Assembly: GCA_030147505.1 (NCBI GenBank)
Contig: JASBVG010000017.1
Span: 124,001-188,000, forward strand
DNA length: 64,000 nt
Direction: 5' to 3'
DNA from: Tardiphaga sp.
GTDB taxonomy: Bacteria; Pseudomonadota; Alphaproteobacteria; Rhizobiales; Xanthobacteraceae
Shown: positions 56,114 through 64,000 of the stretch, one piece after another
Numbering within the stretch: the first letter of the stretch is position 1
Layout: each line of letters begins with the position of its first letter
Position numbers and translations under genes: made by a program
Notes under the pieces: generated by a model
Seen by the model: the letters and a program-made list of their open reading frames with translations, nothing else
Databases searched by the model: none
What the model was told of the DNA's origin: nothing

Positions 56114-56315
56114 AGGCCTTCCGGTCCGCTGGGCTGTCCCATTCGCTGAAAGTTGCGAAGGGGTCCTCCTGTTTGTTCTGCTCAGCGCGCGTCATGACAA
56201 CGCGACCGTCTTCGATCGCATAGGCAATCTCATCACCTTCCTTCAATCCCAATGCGGTTCGCACGGGTTGAGGAATCGTCGTCTGGGCTTTGCTGGACAT
56301 GCGGCTGGTAATCAT
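56100..56315 (-). CDS. AbrB/MazE-type antitoxin
   Basis: 71 residues; AGAGG 8 bases upstream supports the ATG at 56315. Swapped-hairpin AbrB DNA-binding fold: SRMSSKAQTTIPQPVRTALGLKEGDEI, AIEDGRVVMTR, then an acidic, flexible tail that should neutralise the toxin (EDPFATFSEWDSPADRKAYGG). A perfect palindrome begins 20 bases upstream, the expected autorepression site. Confidence 0.88.
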   Translation of the reverse strand: MITSRMSSKAQTTIPQPVRTALGLKEGDEIAYAIEDGRVVMTRAEQNKQEDPFATFSEWDSPADRKAYGGL

Positions 56316-56335
56316 TCTGCAACCTCTGCGCAGAA

Positions 56336-56354
56336 GGTAAGGAAATTCCTTACC
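56336..56354. promoter_or_regulatory. Perfect 9-bp palindrome upstream of the antitoxin gene
   Basis: GGTAAGGAA, central A, TTCCTTACC. It lies 20 bases upstream of the antitoxin start and 38 bases before the cytochrome gene's start on the other strand, so its occupancy by the toxin-antitoxin complex could affect both. AbrB-type antitoxins commonly bind such sites; function here is inferred. Confidence 0.6.
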
Positions 56355-56392
56355 AGATGCAAGGGGGCGCGGCTCAATCGACGGACTGTCTC

Positions 56393-57313
56393 GTGCTGAA
56401 ACGCTTCCTCATCCTGTTCGCCTTTTTCTTCGCCGTCGGCCTCGGCGTCTATTGGTGGCTGACGATCCCGGCGACGGTCGCGGCAAGCACGCTGCCGGCG
56501 CATACGCCCGATGTCGCCAATGGCAAGCTGGTGTTCAATGCCGGCGGTTGTGCGTCGTGCCACGCGACACCGAAGCAGGATGACAAGCTGAGGCTCGGCG
56601 GCGGTCTGCCGCTGACATCGCCGTTCGGCACCTTCTACGCCCCCAACATCTCGCCCGATCAGACTGCCGGCATCGGCCGCTGGAGCGAGGCCGATTTCGT
56701 GACGGCGCTGCTCAAGGGCACGTCGCCAAAGGACGAGCATTACTTCCCAGCCTTCCCCTACACCTCGTATCAGAAGATGACCACGGCCGATGCGCGCGAC
56801 CTGTTCGCCTATATCAAGACGCTGCCGCAGGTCGCGAGCAAGGCGCCGGACCATGACGTCGGCTTCCCGTTCGATCTCCGTCGCAATCTCGGCGTCTGGA
56901 AGTGGCTGTTCCTCGACGGCAAGCCGTTCGTCGCCGACAGTTCCAAATCGCCGCAATGGAATCGCGGCGCCTATCTTGTGAACGCGCTCGGCCACTGCGC
57001 CGAGTGCCACAGCCCGCGTAATGCGCTCGGCGGAATCGAGGAGAAGCAGCGCTTTGCCGGCGGTCCCAATCCCGAAGGGCAGGGCTGGGTGCCCAACATC
57101 ACCCAAAGGGGCCTGAAGGACTGGAGCGAGAAGGACATTGCCTATTTTCTGAAGACGGGTGAGACCCCGGAAGGCGACACCGCAGGCGGCTCCATGGCCC
57201 CGGTCATCCGCAACACCACGCAGCTCGGCGACGACGACCGGGCGGCCATGGCGACCTATCTGAAGTCGCTGCCAGCGATTGAGGGGCCGCCCAAGCCCGC
57301 GAAGAAGGGCTGA
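56393..57313 (+). CDS. Membrane-anchored dihaem c-type cytochrome
   Basis: 306 residues from the GTG at 56393, which puts the membrane anchor (LKRFLILFAFFFAVGLGVYWW) at the start; an ATG at 56357 touches the palindrome and has no good ribosome site. Two haem sites: CASCH (about residue 45) and CAECH (about 205), in two cytochrome c domains with FGTFYAPNISPD and QGWVPNITQRG. This is the build of cytochrome subunits of alcohol, aldehyde and related membrane dehydrogenases. Probable electron carrier for the upstream Mo enzyme. Confidence 0.85.
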   Translation: MLKRFLILFAFFFAVGLGVYWWLTIPATVAASTLPAHTPDVANGKLVFNAGGCASCHATPKQDDKLRLGGGLPLTSPFGTFYAPNISPDQTAGIGRWSEADFVTALLKGTSPKDEHYFPAFPYTSYQKMTTADARDLFAYIKTLPQVASKAPDHDVGFPFDLRRNLGVWKWLFLDGKPFVADSSKSPQWNRGAYLVNALGHCAECHSPRNALGGIEEKQRFAGGPNPEGQGWVPNITQRGLKDWSEKDIAYFLKTGETPEGDTAGGSMAPVIRNTTQLGDDDRAAMATYLKSLPAIEGPPKPAKKG

Positions 57314-57335
57314 GGGTGGGCGCCAGGCTTTCCCT

Positions 57336-57438
57336 TGTCATCCTCCGCGAAAGCGGAGGATCCAGTAAGCGACAACCTGCCAGTTCGATCACCAACGCCC
57401 GCGTGTACTGGCTCCCCCGCTTTCGCGGGTGGCGACAG
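57336..57438. repeat. Palindromic repeat (type G)
   Basis: tcatcctccgcgaaagcggaggat and ctcccccgctttcgcgggtgg hairpins either side of a spacer ending in gtgtactgg. The cgaaag/ctttcg cores mark another dispersed repeat type of these genomes. Lies between the cytochrome and permease genes. Confidence 0.7.
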
Positions 57439-57584
57439 CAGTTGTGGTAAGGCCGCGGCGCCCCCACGCATGGAAACCCGCCAAGCCATGTCCCTGTGGT
57501 GGTTTTCGTTCGACTGCGCACGTGTTTGTGTGATGCAGCATTTCGCAAACAGCGATTCCCTGAAATTTCGATCTCCTGCGCCTC

Positions 57585-58553
57585 ATGAACATCTTCAAAG
57601 CCGTGTCGCTGAAAATTGCCAGCACCATGGCCTTTGCCATCATGGGCGCGCAGGGGCGCTACCTCGGTAGCGCGGTTCCGCTCGGCGAGATTGTGTTCTG
57701 CCGGGGCCTGTTCGCACTGATCCCTATTCTGCTGTTCTTCGGCTGGCGCGGTCAGCTCGGCGATGCCGCTCGCACGACGCGCTTCTCCGCGCACCTGGTC
57801 CGCGGCTCGTTCAGCGTCATCGGCACATTCTGCACGTTCGGTGCGCTGGCTCGATTGCCGATCGCCGACGTCACCGCCATCGCCTTCATTGCGCCGCTGA
57901 TCACGGTGGTGTTTGCGGCGATCTTTCTGAAAGAGAAGGTCTACGTCTATCGCTGGTCGGCGGTGGCAGTCGGCTTTTCCGGCGTCATCCTGATGCTGTC
58001 GCCGTATTTCCAGAACCATGCCGCGATCACCAGCTCGATGATGGTCGGCCTCTGCCTTGCGCTGCTCAACGCTTTCACCTCCGGCGGTGCCACCATCCAG
58101 ATCCGCCGCCTCACTGCGACGGAATCTTCGGCGGCCATCGTGATCATCATGACGCTGATCGTCATGGCCGCCTCGCTGCTGACGGCGCCATTCGGCTGGG
58201 TGTGGCCCTCGACGTTCGAACTCGCTCTGCTGGTTGGCATCGGCATCTGTGGCGGCCTCGGCCAGATGCTGTTCACCGAGAGCTATCGTTACGCGCCGGC
58301 ATCCTTCCTGGCGCCGTTCGACTACACCGCGATGCTGTGGGCCTTCCTGCTCGGCTACTGGATGTTCGGCGAAGTGCCGACGATCTATGTCGTGTTCGGC
58401 GCCGTGATCGTCGCAGGTGCCGGCATCTTCGTGATCCTGCGCGAGCGCCATCTCGGCCTCAAGCGCCTGCGCGACACGCCGATGTCGCCGATCTCCACCA
58501 TGGCGGACGATGAAGTCGATCCCGATGCGCCGGTGACTCTGCGCACCAAATGA
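57585..58553 (+). CDS. EamA/DMT-family permease
   Basis: 322 residues, about ten membrane helices in two EamA halves. VPLGEIVFCRGLFALIPILL, then LPIADVTAIAFIAPLITVV and the second half with RYAPASFLAPFDYTAMLWA. Drug/metabolite transporter superfamily; substrate unknown. Polar tail (TMADDEVDPDAPVTL) is cytoplasmic. Stands alone after a repeat. Confidence 0.9.
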   Translation: MNIFKAVSLKIASTMAFAIMGAQGRYLGSAVPLGEIVFCRGLFALIPILLFFGWRGQLGDAARTTRFSAHLVRGSFSVIGTFCTFGALARLPIADVTAIAFIAPLITVVFAAIFLKEKVYVYRWSAVAVGFSGVILMLSPYFQNHAAITSSMMVGLCLALLNAFTSGGATIQIRRLTATESSAAIVIIMTLIVMAASLLTAPFGWVWPSTFELALLVGIGICGGLGQMLFTESYRYAPASFLAPFDYTAMLWAFLLGYWMFGEVPTIYVVFGAVIVAGAGIFVILRERHLGLKRLRDTPMSPISTMADDEVDPDAPVTLRTK

Positions 58554-58813
58554 TCAAATGTAATTGCTGCGCTGCACACTCGATCCAGCTGCGGCATTTT
58601 TGAATTTGGAACATGCACAAAGTGGCGGGTCTTGCTCCTGCCATGCGACTGCACTTAAATGCTCACCGTCGCATCCACGCGGCATCCCGTGCATGGCGGG
58701 TTCATCAGGCGGAATGATCGCGCAAGGATGCTTGCCTTGCAGGCCGCTGTCCCAGACGATCCGTCATCACTGGCGTTCAACAAAAGACGCTCCCGTACTC
58801 AAAGAGGTTACCA
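58554..58813. other. Intergenic region upstream of the aldehyde dehydrogenase
   Basis: 260 bases. Only the ribosome site AGAGG at the 3' end is recognisable. A short open frame on each strand is present but neither is protein-like. Confidence 0.4.
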
Positions 58814-60244
58814 ATGGTCAACCGCATGCAATTCTACATTGACGGCGCCTGGGTCGATCCCGTTGTCAAGAAGTCGACGCCTGTCGTCAATCCGGCGACC
58901 GAAGAAGCGATGTATGAAGTTGCCCTCGGCTCCAAGGCCGATGTGGACAAGGCCGTTGCCGCTGCCAAGCGCGCCTTCGAGACCTTCTCGCAGACCACCC
59001 GCGAGGAGCGCGTCGCGCTGCTCGAAAAGATCATCGAGGCTTACAAGGCCCGCATGAAGGACATTGGCGCATCCGTGTCCGACGAAATGGGCGCCCCGCT
59101 GCCGATGGCCGAGCGCCTGCAGGCCGGCGCCGGTCTTGGCCACCTGACCGCGACCCTCGACGTTCTCAAGACCTATCCGTTCGACGAGAAGCACAACCAG
59201 GCTGTCATCACCAAGGAGCCGATCGGCGTCGTCGGCATGATCACGCCCTGGAACTGGCCGCTGAACCAGATCGCCTGCAAGGTCGCGCCTGCGATCGCCG
59301 CCGGCTGCACGATGATCCTGAAGCCGTCGGAATTCACCCCGACCTCGGCGCTGATCTTCGCTGAAGTCCTGCATGAAGCCGGCGTGCCGAAGGGTGTGTT
59401 CAATCTCGTCAACGGCCTCGGCCCTGAGGTCGGCGTCGCCATGAGCGAGCATCCGGATATCGACATGGTGTCGTTCACCGGCTCGACCCGCGCCGGCATC
59501 GACGTCGCCAAGCGCGCCGCCAACACCGTGAAGCGCGTCAGCCAGGAACTCGGCGGCAAGTCGCCGAACGTGATCCTCGAAGGCGCCGATTACGTGAAGG
59601 CGGTCACCGGCGGCGTTGCGCACATGTTCAACAACTCCGGACAGTCGTGTAACGCGCCGTCGCGCATGATCGTGCCGCAGGGCGCGATGAAGGAAATCGC
59701 AGCCATCGCGAAGGCCCAGGCCGACAAGACCAAGGCCGGCGATCCGCGTGCCGATGGCACCGTGATTGGCCCGGTGGTCAATCGCGGCCAGTGGGACAAG
59801 ATCCAGGGCCTGATCCAGAAGGGTATCGACGAAGGCGCGACGCTGGTTGCCGGCGGCCCCGGCCTGCCGGAAGGCGTCAACAAGGGCTTCTATGTCCGCC
59901 CGACGATCTTCGCCGACGTCACCGAGAACATGACCATCGCGCGCGAAGAAATCTTCGGGCCGGTGCTCGTGATCATGGGCGCCAAGGACGAGTCCGACGC
60001 GCTGCGCATCGCCAATGACACGCCCTACGGCCTCGCCGGCTATGTCTCGGCCGACACGATCGAGAGTGCCCGCAAGTTCGGTCGCCGCATCCGCGCCGGC
60101 AATATCAATCTGCAGGGCGCCCCGAACGATCGCACCGCTCCGTTCGGCGGCTACAAGCAGTCCGGCAACGGCCGTGAATGGGGCAAGGCCGGTCTCGAGG
60201 ACTTCCTTGAGATCAAGGCCATCGCAGGTTACGACGCGGCGTAA
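58814..60244 (+). CDS. NAD(P)-dependent aldehyde dehydrogenase
   Basis: 476 residues. PWNWPLNQIACKVAPAIAAG and LKPSE for cofactor, FTGSTRAG, catalytic Glu245 (SQELGGKSPN) and Cys279 (NSGQSCNAPSR), EEIFGPVL and a C-terminal GGYKQSGNGRE. Oxidises an aldehyde to its acid; substrate not deducible. Separate from the sugar-acid cluster by a terminator, so co-regulation is uncertain. Confidence 0.95.
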   Translation: MVNRMQFYIDGAWVDPVVKKSTPVVNPATEEAMYEVALGSKADVDKAVAAAKRAFETFSQTTREERVALLEKIIEAYKARMKDIGASVSDEMGAPLPMAERLQAGAGLGHLTATLDVLKTYPFDEKHNQAVITKEPIGVVGMITPWNWPLNQIACKVAPAIAAGCTMILKPSEFTPTSALIFAEVLHEAGVPKGVFNLVNGLGPEVGVAMSEHPDIDMVSFTGSTRAGIDVAKRAANTVKRVSQELGGKSPNVILEGADYVKAVTGGVAHMFNNSGQSCNAPSRMIVPQGAMKEIAAIAKAQADKTKAGDPRADGTVIGPVVNRGQWDKIQGLIQKGIDEGATLVAGGPGLPEGVNKGFYVRPTIFADVTENMTIAREEIFGPVLVIMGAKDESDALRIANDTPYGLAGYVSADTIESARKFGRRIRAGNINLQGAPNDRTAPFGGYKQSGNGREWGKAGLEDFLEIKAIAGYDAA

Positions 60245-60280
60245 GACCGCGTCTCGAAGCTTCGGGCTTCGTGACTGAAA

Positions 60281-60307
60281 ACGCCGGGGCGAAAGCTCCG
60301 GCGTTTT
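60281..60307 (+). terminator. Rho-independent terminator after the aldehyde dehydrogenase
   Basis: Stem ACGCCGGGGC with GCTCCGGCGT (one G-T pair) closed by a GAAA loop and followed by TTTTT, 37 bases after the stop. Confidence 0.88.
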
Positions 60308-60321
60308 TGTTTGGTTCGGAC

Positions 60322-60428
60322 TGTAGGATGGGTAGAGCGCAGGGGCGCAGCGCCGGAGCGAACCCCATCGGCCGAGCTTGCGGCAATCGACGGAATGATG
60401 GGTTTCGCTGCGCTCCACCCATCCTACG
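60322..60428. repeat. Palindromic repeat (type H)
   Basis: gtaggatgggtagagcgcag on the left and ctgcgctccacccatcctac on the right form a long, nearly perfect inverted repeat with cggcaatcg in the centre. It fills the space between the aldehyde dehydrogenase and the lactonase genes. Confidence 0.8.
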
Positions 60429-60436
60429 GCCACGCA

Positions 60437-61411
60437 CTATCCGCCCGGTGCCCCCTGCGTATTCACGTAGACAGCATAGATCGACTGGCTCGCCGCCATG
60501 AACAGCCGGTTGCGCTTGCGGCCGCCGAAGGCGAGATTGGCACAGCGTTCGGGCAGCGCGATGCGGCCGATCGGTGTGCCATCGGGCGCGAACACCGTCA
60601 CGCCGTCGAGTTCAGGCGTTCCCATCCCCCAGCCGCACCATAGATTGCCATCGACGTCACAGCGCATGCCGTCCGGCGTGCCTGGTCCGGCATCGATGGC
60701 GATGCGCTTGTTTCTGAGTGTCCTGCCATCGGGGGCGACATCGTAGGCGAGGATTTTGCGTGTTGGCACACCGCGCGACTCCACGATGTAGAGGATGGTT
60801 TCGTCCGGCGAGAAGCACAATCCGTTCGGGGCAAGGATGTCGTCGGCGACGATGCTCGGTTGCAGTGTCTCGCCATCGATGCGATAGATATTCATGCCGA
60901 TTTCGGACGGCGCCTTGTCACCTTCATAGTCGCTCAGGATGCCGAAAGCGGGGTCGGTGAACCAGATCGAGCCGTCGGATTTCACGACCACGTCATTCGG
61001 CGAATTCAGGCGCTTGCCGTCGAAGCGATCCATCAGCACGGTGATGCTGCCGTCATATTCGGTGCGGATCAGACGGCGGCCGTGCTCGCAGGTGATCAGC
61101 CGGCCTTGCCTGTCGCGCGTATTGCCGTTCGCGTAATTCGAAGGCCTGCGGAAATCACTGACCGCGCCGGTTTCTTCATCCCAGCGGATGATGCGGTTGT
61201 TAGGAATGTCCGAGCACAGCAGATAGCGGCCGTCGCCGAACCAGACAGGACCTTCAGCCCAGCGCAGGCCTGTGGCGATGCGCTCGACCGCGCCGAGCTT
61301 GATCCAGTATTTCTCGAAGCGGGGATCGAGCGCGGTGATGGCGGGGTCGGGATAGTAGCTGGCGGGTTGCCAGCCACGGGATGGCGTGTCGGACATTGGC
61401 GTCTCGTTCAC
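60437..61411 (-). CDS. SMP-30/gluconolactonase-family lactonase
   Basis: 324 residues from the GTG at 61411, chosen for GAGGA 8 bases upstream; ATG 61396 is possible. Six-bladed propeller motifs: GLRWAEGPVWFGDGRYLL (metal Glu), RLNSPNDVVVKSDGSIWF (Asn ligand), VADDILAPNGLCFSPDE, and GTPDGMRCDVDGNLWC (Asp). Hydrolyses sugar lactones with a divalent metal. Divergent from the uronate dehydrogenase-like gene, whose product would be a lactone. Confidence 0.88.
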   Translation of the reverse strand: MNETPMSDTPSRGWQPASYYPDPAITALDPRFEKYWIKLGAVERIATGLRWAEGPVWFGDGRYLLCSDIPNNRIIRWDEETGAVSDFRRPSNYANGNTRDRQGRLITCEHGRRLIRTEYDGSITVLMDRFDGKRLNSPNDVVVKSDGSIWFTDPAFGILSDYEGDKAPSEIGMNIYRIDGETLQPSIVADDILAPNGLCFSPDETILYIVESRGVPTRKILAYDVAPDGRTLRNKRIAIDAGPGTPDGMRCDVDGNLWCGWGMGTPELDGVTVFAPDGTPIGRIALPERCANLAFGGRKRNRLFMAASQSIYAVYVNTQGAPGG

Positions 61412-61543
61412 TGTCGTTTCCTCGGATGCGTTTGCTAGCATCGGCAACGATGGGCGGCAAGCAATGCCGGTTGCGCTACCTTGCTGAGACGCCGGTGCTG
61501 CGCCATACTTGTCTGACAACTGACAACATCACGGGGTACGGGA

Positions 61544-62362
61544 ATGCCAAGGATCTTGATGACGGGCGCATCGGGCGGCATCGGCACGCGTTTGCGCGAA
61601 CTGCTGCCACCGATCTATCCGGACCTTGTGCTCAGTGATCTCGCAACGCCGTCGGGTCTGAAATCGGGCGAGACGTTCAGGCAGGCTGACCTCGCCGATC
61701 TTGCGGCCGTCGAATCCATCTGTGAGGACGTCGATGGCATCCTGCATTTCGGCGGCTTCTCGGTGGAAGGACCGTGGGACACCATCCTGCAGGCCAATAT
61801 CGTCGGCTGCTACAATCTCTTCGAAGCCGCGCGCAGGAGGGGCGTCAAGCGCATCGTGTTCGCCTCGTCGAACCATGCTGTCGGATTCTATCCCCGTCAT
61901 GCGAAAATCCCGCCCGGTGTCACTGCACGTCCCGACAGCCGCTACGGCGTCAGCAAAGTGTTCGGCGAGGCGCTCGGCGCGCTCTATGCGGACAAGCACA
62001 GCCTCTCGGTGACATGCCTGCGCATCGGCAATTTCGGTGATGTCCCGCTCGACAAGCGCCGGCTGTCGATCTGGCTGAAGCCGGAGGATCTGGTGCAGCT
62101 CTGCCGCATCGGGCTCGAGCATCCCGACATCCATTTCGAGGTATTGTACGGCGCCTCCTATAACGAGCGCGCCTGGTGGGACAACACGCGCGCCTATGAG
62201 CTCGGCTATCGTCCGATCGGGCGTGGCGAGGATCATCGCGAACACGCCATGGCGGAACAGGCGAAGCTGAAGCCGGATCCGGTTGGCGATTTCTACCAGG
62301 GCGGCGCTTTTTGCAGTGCGGAGTTTTCGGGAGATTTCAGCAGGGTTTGGGAGCCGAAATAG
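61544..62362 (+). CDS. Uronate dehydrogenase-like NAD-dependent oxidoreductase
   Basis: 272 residues, the length of Udh. Short-chain fold RILMTGASGGIGTRLRELL; FGGFSVEGPWDTILQANI; active site FASSNHAVGFYPR and DSRYGVSKVFGEAL (Tyr-x3-Lys); LRIGNFGD; YNERAWWDN. These match uronate dehydrogenases, which oxidise galacturonate or glucuronate to the aldarate lactone. A lactonase and a dehydratase flank it, supporting the pathway. Exact substrate unproven. Confidence 0.85.
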   Translation: MPRILMTGASGGIGTRLRELLPPIYPDLVLSDLATPSGLKSGETFRQADLADLAAVESICEDVDGILHFGGFSVEGPWDTILQANIVGCYNLFEAARRRGVKRIVFASSNHAVGFYPRHAKIPPGVTARPDSRYGVSKVFGEALGALYADKHSLSVTCLRIGNFGDVPLDKRRLSIWLKPEDLVQLCRIGLEHPDIHFEVLYGASYNERAWWDNTRAYELGYRPIGRGEDHREHAMAEQAKLKPDPVGDFYQGGAFCSAEFSGDFSRVWEPK

Positions 62363-62450
62363 CACAGGACAGAGCGTCTGCACGGACAATTGACTTCCCT
62401 TCCAGCCGCTTCATAAGAAGCATTCAAAACAGACTGGAATGGGAACGCAC

Positions 62451-64000
62451 ATGGCCGATGGATTGCGCAAGGGGCTCACGAGTTATGGCGATGCCGGCTT
62501 TTCGCTGTTCCTGCGAAAAGCCTTCATCAAGGCCATGGGCTATTCCGACGATGCGCTCGACCGCCCGATTGTCGGCATCACCAACACCCACAGCGACTAC
62601 AATCCGTGCCACGGTAATTCACCGCAGATCATCGAGGCGGTGAAGCGCGGCGTCATGCTGGCCGGTGCGCTGCCCATGGTGTTCCCGACCATCTCCATTG
62701 GCGAGAGCTTCGCGTACCCGACCTCCATGTATCTGCGCAATCTGATGGCGATGGATACCGAGGAAATGATCCGCGCCCAGCCGATGGATGCAGTGGTCGT
62801 CATCGGCGGCTGCGACAAGACGCTGCCCGCACAGATCATGGCGGCGCTGTCCGTCGATCTGCCGACGGTGGTGATCCCCGTCGGCCCGATGGTGGTGGGT
62901 CATCACAAGGGCGAGGTGCTCGGCGCCTGCACCGACTGCCGCCGCATGTGGGGCAAATTCCGCGCGGGCGAGATCGACCAGCAGGAGATCGATGACGTGA
63001 ACGCACGTCTCGCGCCCTCCGTCGGCACCTGCATGGTGATGGGCACGGCTTCGACCATGGCCTGCGTCACCGAGGCCATGGGCTTGTCGCTGCCTATGAG
63101 CGCGACCATTCCGGCGCCGCATGCGGAACGTTTCCGCTCGGCTGAAGCCAGCGGCAAGGTCGCGGCCGCGCTCGCGAAGAACAAAGGCCCCAAGCCCAGC
63201 GAATTTCTTACTCCGGGTTCATTCCGCAACGCGCAGGTGGTGCTGCAGGCGATCGGCGGCTCCACCAATGGCCTGATCCATCTCACCGCCATGGCCAACC
63301 GAACGCCGAACCGTATCGATCTCAACGCTTTCGACGATCTCGGCCGCGATGTGCCGGTGCTGGTCGATCTCAAGCCGTCCGGCGATCACTATATGGAGCA
63401 TTTCCATCACGCCGGTGGCGTGCCCAAGCTGATGGAACAACTCGGCGATCTCATCGATCTCGATGCGAAGTCGGTGACAGGGCAGACGCTACGCGAGATC
63501 GTGGCGAAGGCCGAGGACGTGCCGGGACAGGACGTCATCCGCTCCAAGGACAATCCGATCAAGCGCGAGGGCGGCCTCGCCATTCTGCACGGCAATCTCG
63601 CGCCGCGCAGCGCCGTCATCAAGCATGCAGCGGCCTCGCCAAAGCTGCTGCAACACACCGGCCGTGCCGTGGTGTTCGAGTCCGTCGAGGACATGACCAA
63701 CCGCATCGACGATCCCGATCTCGACGTGAACGCGGATGACGTGCTGGTGTTGCGCAATGCCGGTCCCAAGGGTGCGCCGGGCATGCCCGAGGCCGGCTAC
63801 CTGCCGATCCCGAAAAAACTCGCGCGATCAGGCGTGAAGGACATGGTGCGTATCTCGGATGCGCGCATGAGCGGCACCGCCTTCGGCACCATCGTGCTGC
63901 ACATCACGCCGGAAAGCGCGGTGGGCGGTCCGCTGGCCTTGGTGAAGAACGGCGACATGATCCGGCTCGATGTTGCCAACCGATCAATCGATCTGCTGGT
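62451..64000 (+). CDS. IlvD/Edd-family dehydratase (partial, right edge)
   Basis: Open from the ATG at 62451 to the window end: 516 complete codons of about 570-590 usual. Iron-sulfur ligands seen: NPCHGNS, GGCDKTLPA and ACTDCRRMWG; SVGTCMVMGTAST and IGGSTNGLIHL are typical. The sugar-acid branch (arabinonate, xylonate or galactonate dehydratases) fits the neighbours better than IlvD of valine synthesis, as does the FLTPGSFRNAQ stretch. Dehydrates a sugar acid to a 2-keto-3-deoxy acid. The 3' end is missing. Confidence 0.88.
   Translation, partial: MADGLRKGLTSYGDAGFSLFLRKAFIKAMGYSDDALDRPIVGITNTHSDYNPCHGNSPQIIEAVKRGVMLAGALPMVFPTISIGESFAYPTSMYLRNLMAMDTEEMIRAQPMDAVVVIGGCDKTLPAQIMAALSVDLPTVVIPVGPMVVGHHKGEVLGACTDCRRMWGKFRAGEIDQQEIDDVNARLAPSVGTCMVMGTASTMACVTEAMGLSLPMSATIPAPHAERFRSAEASGKVAAALAKNKGPKPSEFLTPGSFRNAQVVLQAIGGSTNGLIHLTAMANRTPNRIDLNAFDDLGRDVPVLVDLKPSGDHYMEHFHHAGGVPKLMEQLGDLIDLDAKSVTGQTLREIVAKAEDVPGQDVIRSKDNPIKREGGLAILHGNLAPRSAVIKHAAASPKLLQHTGRAVVFESVEDMTNRIDDPDLDVNADDVLVLRNAGPKGAPGMPEAGYLPIPKKLARSGVKDMVRISDARMSGTAFGTIVLHITPESAVGGPLALVKNGDMIRLDVANRSIDLL

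Noticed and set aside
58808-60433. 541-codon open frame opposite the aldehyde dehydrogenase
   Set aside because: Runs through the terminator and repeat and mirrors a conserved enzyme; not coding.

Overview
The window is about 64 kb of high-G+C alphaproteobacterial chromosome. Gene content points to the Nitrobacteraceae/Bradyrhizobiaceae (the Rhodopseudomonas, Bradyrhizobium, Afipia, Tardiphaga group): several branched-chain-amino-acid-type (Liv/HAAT) ABC operons, a RopB/Omp25-like porin, a heptose-based LPS core locus, and many short palindromic intergenic repeats with 'cccgg...ccggg' arms. This placement is inferred from gene content. No rRNA, tRNA, CRISPR array or phage was recognised.

Left part (1-21 kb): a partial LivG-type ATPase at the edge diverges from a Crp/Fnr regulator, with a perfect palindrome between them. 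A minus-strand operon follows in the order CoA-transferase, substrate-binding protein, LivH, LivM, LivG, LivF; its LivF carries Arg in place of the Walker A Lys. Then come a HemD-like protein, purU, a small lipoprotein and an autotransporter with about 13 imperfect 20-residue repeats. A MarR regulator diverges from a second complete transporter operon (binding protein, LivH, LivM, LivG, LivF) that ends in a MetE-C-like methyltransferase and a clear terminator.

Middle (21-34 kb): a two-gene nucleotidyltransferase module that looks like a type IV (AbiE-like) toxin-antitoxin pair sits behind its own inverted repeat. After it are ugd, then an HTH/methyltransferase fusion protein followed by metK and ahcY (the S-adenosylmethionine cycle). 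An A+T-richer gene encodes a protein with a C-terminal HEPN-like Rx4H motif. A FAH-family hydrolase, an MsbA-like ABC exporter, an outer-membrane beta-barrel protein and an AraC regulator complete this part.

Surface polysaccharide region (35-53 kb): galE, a GT4 glycosyltransferase, gmhB-like phosphatase, waaF-like heptosyltransferase, hldD, hldE, a CapD/WbpM-type dehydratase, a WecA/WbpL-type lipid-linked sugar transferase, a UDP-glucuronate 4-epimerase, manC, a second galE-like gene, a Gfo/Idh dehydrogenase plus DegT aminotransferase pair, and murJ. Together they supply ADP-heptose, UDP-galactose, UDP-glucuronate/galacturonate, GDP-mannose and probably an amino-sugar for LPS core and O-antigen or exopolysaccharide.

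Right part (53-64 kb): a molybdenum hydroxylase large subunit without adjacent FeS or FAD subunits, followed by two c-type cytochrome genes separated by a MazEF/PemIK-type module with a perfect palindrome upstream of the antitoxin; an EamA permease; an aldehyde dehydrogenase; and a probable sugar-acid set (SMP-30 lactonase, uronate dehydrogenase-like protein, IlvD/Edd dehydratase running off the right edge).
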